DNA of 64,000 nt, from assembly GCF_019049245.1 (NCBI RefSeq), contig NZ_JAGMUK010000028.1, forward strand, positions 156,787 through 220,786. Reading direction: 5' to 3'. Of this stretch, positions 61,814-64,000 are shown piece after piece. Origin of the DNA: Streptomyces sp. AC555_RSS877 (GTDB taxonomy: Bacteria > Actinomycetota > Actinomycetes > Streptomycetales > Streptomycetaceae). Positions within the stretch are counted from its first letter, which is position 1. Each line of letters opens with the position of its first letter. The notes below the pieces were generated by a model, which made no database searches, was not told the origin of the DNA, and saw only the letters and a program-made list of their open reading frames with translations. The position numbers were made by a program, and so were the translations under genes.

Positions 61814-62479
61814 TTATTTGGCTTCGGCCTGGTGCAGGCCCAGCGGGCCACCGATCTCCTTCGCCATCACCCGGCCCGCCTCGAACTCCAGGGTCTCGTC
61901 GCCGATTTCCTGGTCCGTGTCGAGTCCGTCGAGCTCCTCCAGGGGCTGGTTCAGGCGGACGTGGGCGACCACCGACTGGAGTGCGCGCAGGCTCGCCGAC
62001 GCCGTGGAGCCCCAGTTGGAGAAGTAGGAGAACTGCCACCACCACATCGCCTCCGAGGTGCGGCCGGCGCGGTAGTGGGCCATGCCGTGGCGCAGGTCGG
62101 TCATGACGCCGGCGAGGTCGTCGGAGATCCGGGCCGGAACGGGCGCCTTGCGGGGCTCGTAGGGGTCGAAGACCTCGGAGTAGATGTCGATCGGGTCGAG
62201 GAGCCGGGCCAGATTCTCGCGGAGGTCGTCCACGTCACCCTCGGGGCCCAGATCGGGCTCGTAGCGCTCGTCGGGGACGATGTCCTCGTGCGCGCCGAGG
62301 CGGCCGCCGGCCAGCAGGAGCTGGGAGACCTCCAGGAGGAGGAAGGGGACCGCCGAGTCCGGCTCGTCGCCCCTGGCCACCTCGGTGACGGCCACCAGGA
62401 AGCTCTCGATCTGGTCCGCGATCTGGACCGCGAAGTCATCGGGATTCTGGCTGCGTTCGTGCAGCGTGGCGTCAGACAT
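61814..62479 (-). CDS. DUF5063 domain protein
   Basis: This 221-residue acidic cytoplasmic protein is an all-helical DUF5063 member, with [17 protein letters not shown], the Trp-rich [24 protein letters not shown] and [11 protein letters not shown]. It overlaps recR by 8 bp and follows it as in other Streptomyces. The role is unknown; linkage to recR suggests a repair or replication context only by position. Confidence 0.85.
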   Translation of the reverse strand: MSDATLHERSQNPDDFAVQIADQIESFLVAVTEVARGDEPDSAVPFLLLEVSQLLLAGGRLGAHEDIVPDERYEPDLGPEGDVDDLRENLARLLDPIDIYSEVFDPYEPRKAPVPARISDDLAGVMTDLRHGMAHYRAGRTSEAMWWWQFSYFSNWGSTASASLRALQSVVAHVRLNQPLEELDGLDTDQEIGDETLEFEAGRVMAKEIGGPLGLHQAEAK

Positions 62480-63071
62480 CTAGGAGTCGTCTCCCCTCGA
62501 AGGCGCGGCCGAGGGTCACCTCGTCCGCGTATTCCAGGTCGCCGCCCACCGGGAGGCCGCTGGCCAGGCGGGTGACCTTGAGGCCCATGGGCTTGATCAT
62601 GCGGGCGAGATACGTGGCCGTCGCCTCGCCCTCGAGATTCGGGTCCGTGGCGAGGATGAGCTCCGTGACGGTCCCGTCGGCCAGTCTCGCGAGCAGTTCC
62701 CTTATCCGCAGGTCGTCGGGGCCGACGCCCTCGATCGGGCTGATCGCCCCGCCGAGCACGTGGTACTTGCCGCGGAACTCGCGCGTGCGCTCGATCGCCA
62801 CGACGTCCTTCGGTTCCTCGACCACGCAGATGACGGACAGGTCGCGGCGGGGGTCGCGGCAGATGTTGCACAGCTCCTCCTGCGCGACGTTGCCGCAGGT
62901 CGCGCAGAAGCGGACCTTCGCCTTGACCTCCATCAGGCACTGCGCGAGACGCCGTACGTCGGTCGGTTCCGCCTGCAGGATGTGGAAGGCGATCCGCTGC
63001 GCGCTCTTGGGACCGACGCCGGGCAACCGCCCCAATTCGTCGATGAGGTCCTGGACCACGCCTTCGTACAA
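62472..63071 (-). CDS. recR: Recombination mediator protein RecR
   Basis: This 199-residue protein has a helix-hairpin-helix ([24 protein letters not shown]), a Cys4 zinc finger ([16 protein letters not shown]), a TOPRIM domain ([29 protein letters not shown]) and a C-terminal Walker-B-like tail. It loads RecA onto gapped DNA together with RecF and RecO. It follows ybaB by 103 bp, the conserved bacterial order. Confidence 0.97.
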   Translation of the reverse strand: MYEGVVQDLIDELGRLPGVGPKSAQRIAFHILQAEPTDVRRLAQCLMEVKAKVRFCATCGNVAQEELCNICRDPRRDLSVICVVEEPKDVVAIERTREFRGKYHVLGGAISPIEGVGPDDLRIRELLARLADGTVTELILATDPNLEGEATATYLARMIKPMGLKVTRLASGLPVGGDLEYADEVTLGRAFEGRRLLDV

Positions 63072-63174
63072 CGGACTGCCCGTCCTTCCTGGGTTCCTTC
63101 TGTACGTACGGTAGTTGCCCGGTGCCCGTCTTAGTAAGGCGGGCCGGGCACTGGAATGGTGCGAGGTGAGGGGA

Positions 63175-63519
63175 CTAGAACGGCAGGCCCGGGATGCCGC
63201 TGCCGCCGCCGAGGCCCTGGGCCAGCGGACCGAGCTTCTGCTGCTGGAGCGTCTGCGCGTTCTCGTTGGCCGCCTGTACGGCCGCCACGATCAGGTCGGC
63301 GAGGGTCTCGGTGTCGTCCGGATCCACCGCCTTCGGGTCGATCTTCAGCGCGCGGAGTTCGCCGGCGCCGGTGACGGTGGCCCGCACCAGGCCGCCGCCC
63401 GCCTGACCGTCGACCTCGGTCCTGGCCAGTTCCTCCTGCGCGTTCGCCAGGTCCTGCTGCATCTTCTGGGCCTGCTGCAGCAACTGCTGCATGTTGGGCT
63501 GGCCACCACCGGGGATCAC
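63175..63519 (-). CDS. ybaB: YbaB/EbfC nucleoid-associated protein
   Basis: This 114-residue protein has an N-terminal coiled coil ([23 protein letters not shown]), the conserved [40 protein letters not shown] core and a Gly-rich tail. It binds DNA as a dimer and is placed upstream of recR. A dnaX gene, often the next upstream, is not next to it here. Confidence 0.92.
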   Translation of the reverse strand: MIPGGGQPNMQQLLQQAQKMQQDLANAQEELARTEVDGQAGGGLVRATVTGAGELRALKIDPKAVDPDDTETLADLIVAAVQAANENAQTLQQQKLGPLAQGLGGGSGIPGLPF

Positions 63520-63763
63520 GATCAGCTCCTTGGTCCGTACGGAGTTCCCGTCAGCACGAGCCTACGTGCTCGGCGCAGGCATCGCCCCAGCACTCTTTCG
63601 AGTGAGTGGGCCGCGAATCCTATACCTGATCAAGAGACTCTTCCGGGCGGAAAAGAGACCAAAGCTACGCCTTAGCCACCCATTGGGCGGTAGGAAGGGG
63701 GCCGACGCAGCAGCAACAGGCGTCACGCAACGTGATCGGTCGGGATCAGGTAGGGAGTGCCGG

Positions 63764-64000
63764 GTGGGTCAGCCGGAGATGCAGCCCGAGGGTCCACCTC
63801 AGGACGGGCGGGGCGAGGGGGCGGCCGGGCTGCGGCCGGGCGATCTGACGGGGCGGGTGTTTCCGCTCGGGGACTGGGGCGAGCCCGCCGTACGCCTGGA
63901 CGAGCTGTACCGGTGGGTGGAGCGCGGGGCGCTGGAGACGACGGCCTGGTATCTCGCGGACCGGGTGTGGAAGCGGCGGGGGGCGCAGGGGCTGCGGGCG
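63764..64000 (+). CDS. SLATT-domain protein, N-terminal part (cut by window end)
   Basis: A GTG start with GGGAG seven bases upstream opens a frame that runs off the window after 79 codons. After a disordered Pro/Gly-rich start it reads RLDELYRWVERGALETTAWYL and DRVWKRRGAQGLRA, typical of the helix before the membrane segments in SLATT (DUF4231) proteins. SLATT proteins are small membrane proteins linked in part to nucleotide-sensing defence systems. The membrane helices lie beyond the window. Confidence 0.6.
   Translation, partial: MGQPEMQPEGPPQDGRGEGAAGLRPGDLTGRVFPLGDWGEPAVRLDELYRWVERGALETTAWYLADRVWKRRGAQGLRA

Noticed and set aside
63520..63763. Search for a small stable RNA (such as SRP RNA) between ybaB and the SLATT gene
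   Set aside because: No conserved SRP tetraloop or matching stem was found, and the stretch looks like plain promoter DNA.

Overview
This is high-GC DNA with the codon bias, leaderless starts, GTG/TTG starts and gene content of a Streptomyces chromosome. Recognisable Streptomyces loci include devA/devB/devE, rsiG, nur, glnR with its LacI-type neighbour, the ask-asd pair, and recR-ybaB. No tRNA, rRNA, CRISPR array or complete insertion sequence was seen. Nothing was recognised in bases 1-131.

Layout. 0.1-5.2 kb: a HelD-like helicase and a TetR regulator with a palindrome between them, then a protein with two fused aminoglycoside-phosphotransferase (APH) type kinase domains. 5.3-9.9 kb: three related DevA-type GntR regulators, each facing a divergent ~60-residue two-helix membrane protein. 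Two of the intergenic regions share a near-identical palindrome. One regulator is translationally coupled to a HAD phosphatase (devA-devB), another precedes the double kinase. 10-19.4 kb: an Eis-type acetyltransferase, a 136-bp tandem repeat block, asparaginase, the c-di-GMP-dependent anti-sigma factor RsiG, dtd, ygfZ, nur, a nitrobindin-like protein, a 33-residue membrane peptide and an operon of three related single-pass membrane proteins. 19.5-31.3 kb: DsrE-like protein, VOC protein, the thiosulfate sulfurtransferase operon with a leaderless Cys-containing leader peptide, a DUF2993 protein, a MoaD-like protein, a hydrolase, glnR, a LacI regulator, and a PDZ-less HtrA protease followed by a two-component pair resembling mycobacterial MprAB.

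31.3-44 kb is the most accessory-looking part: an APH(6)-like kinase, a secreted aerolysin-like protein, a secreted pectate lyase-pectinesterase fusion, a CGNR regulator divergent from a metallo-hydrolase across a perfect inverted repeat, and a 1320-residue nSTAND NTPase carrying 14 WD40 repeats. Three MITE-like elements of about 200 bp occur in the window, at 14.3, 32.3 and 38.0 kb. Each lies exactly on the stop codon of an adjoining gene.

44-64 kb: a Ser/Thr kinase, a TIGR03943/permease pair, a TrkA-type channel, an S9 peptidase, SURF1, a SigE-family sigma factor with its membrane partner, asd and ask, a second two-component system, small secreted or membrane proteins, the wreck of an NB-ARC type STAND ATPase gene, a DUF5063 protein, recR, ybaB, and the start of a SLATT-domain protein that runs off the window.

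From memory, the first 31 kb resembles the SCO4155-SCO4190 segment of S. coelicolor and the last 20 kb resembles SCO3608-SCO3620. These segments are far apart there, so the accessory 31-44 kb stretch may mark a rearrangement junction. This was not checked by comparison.
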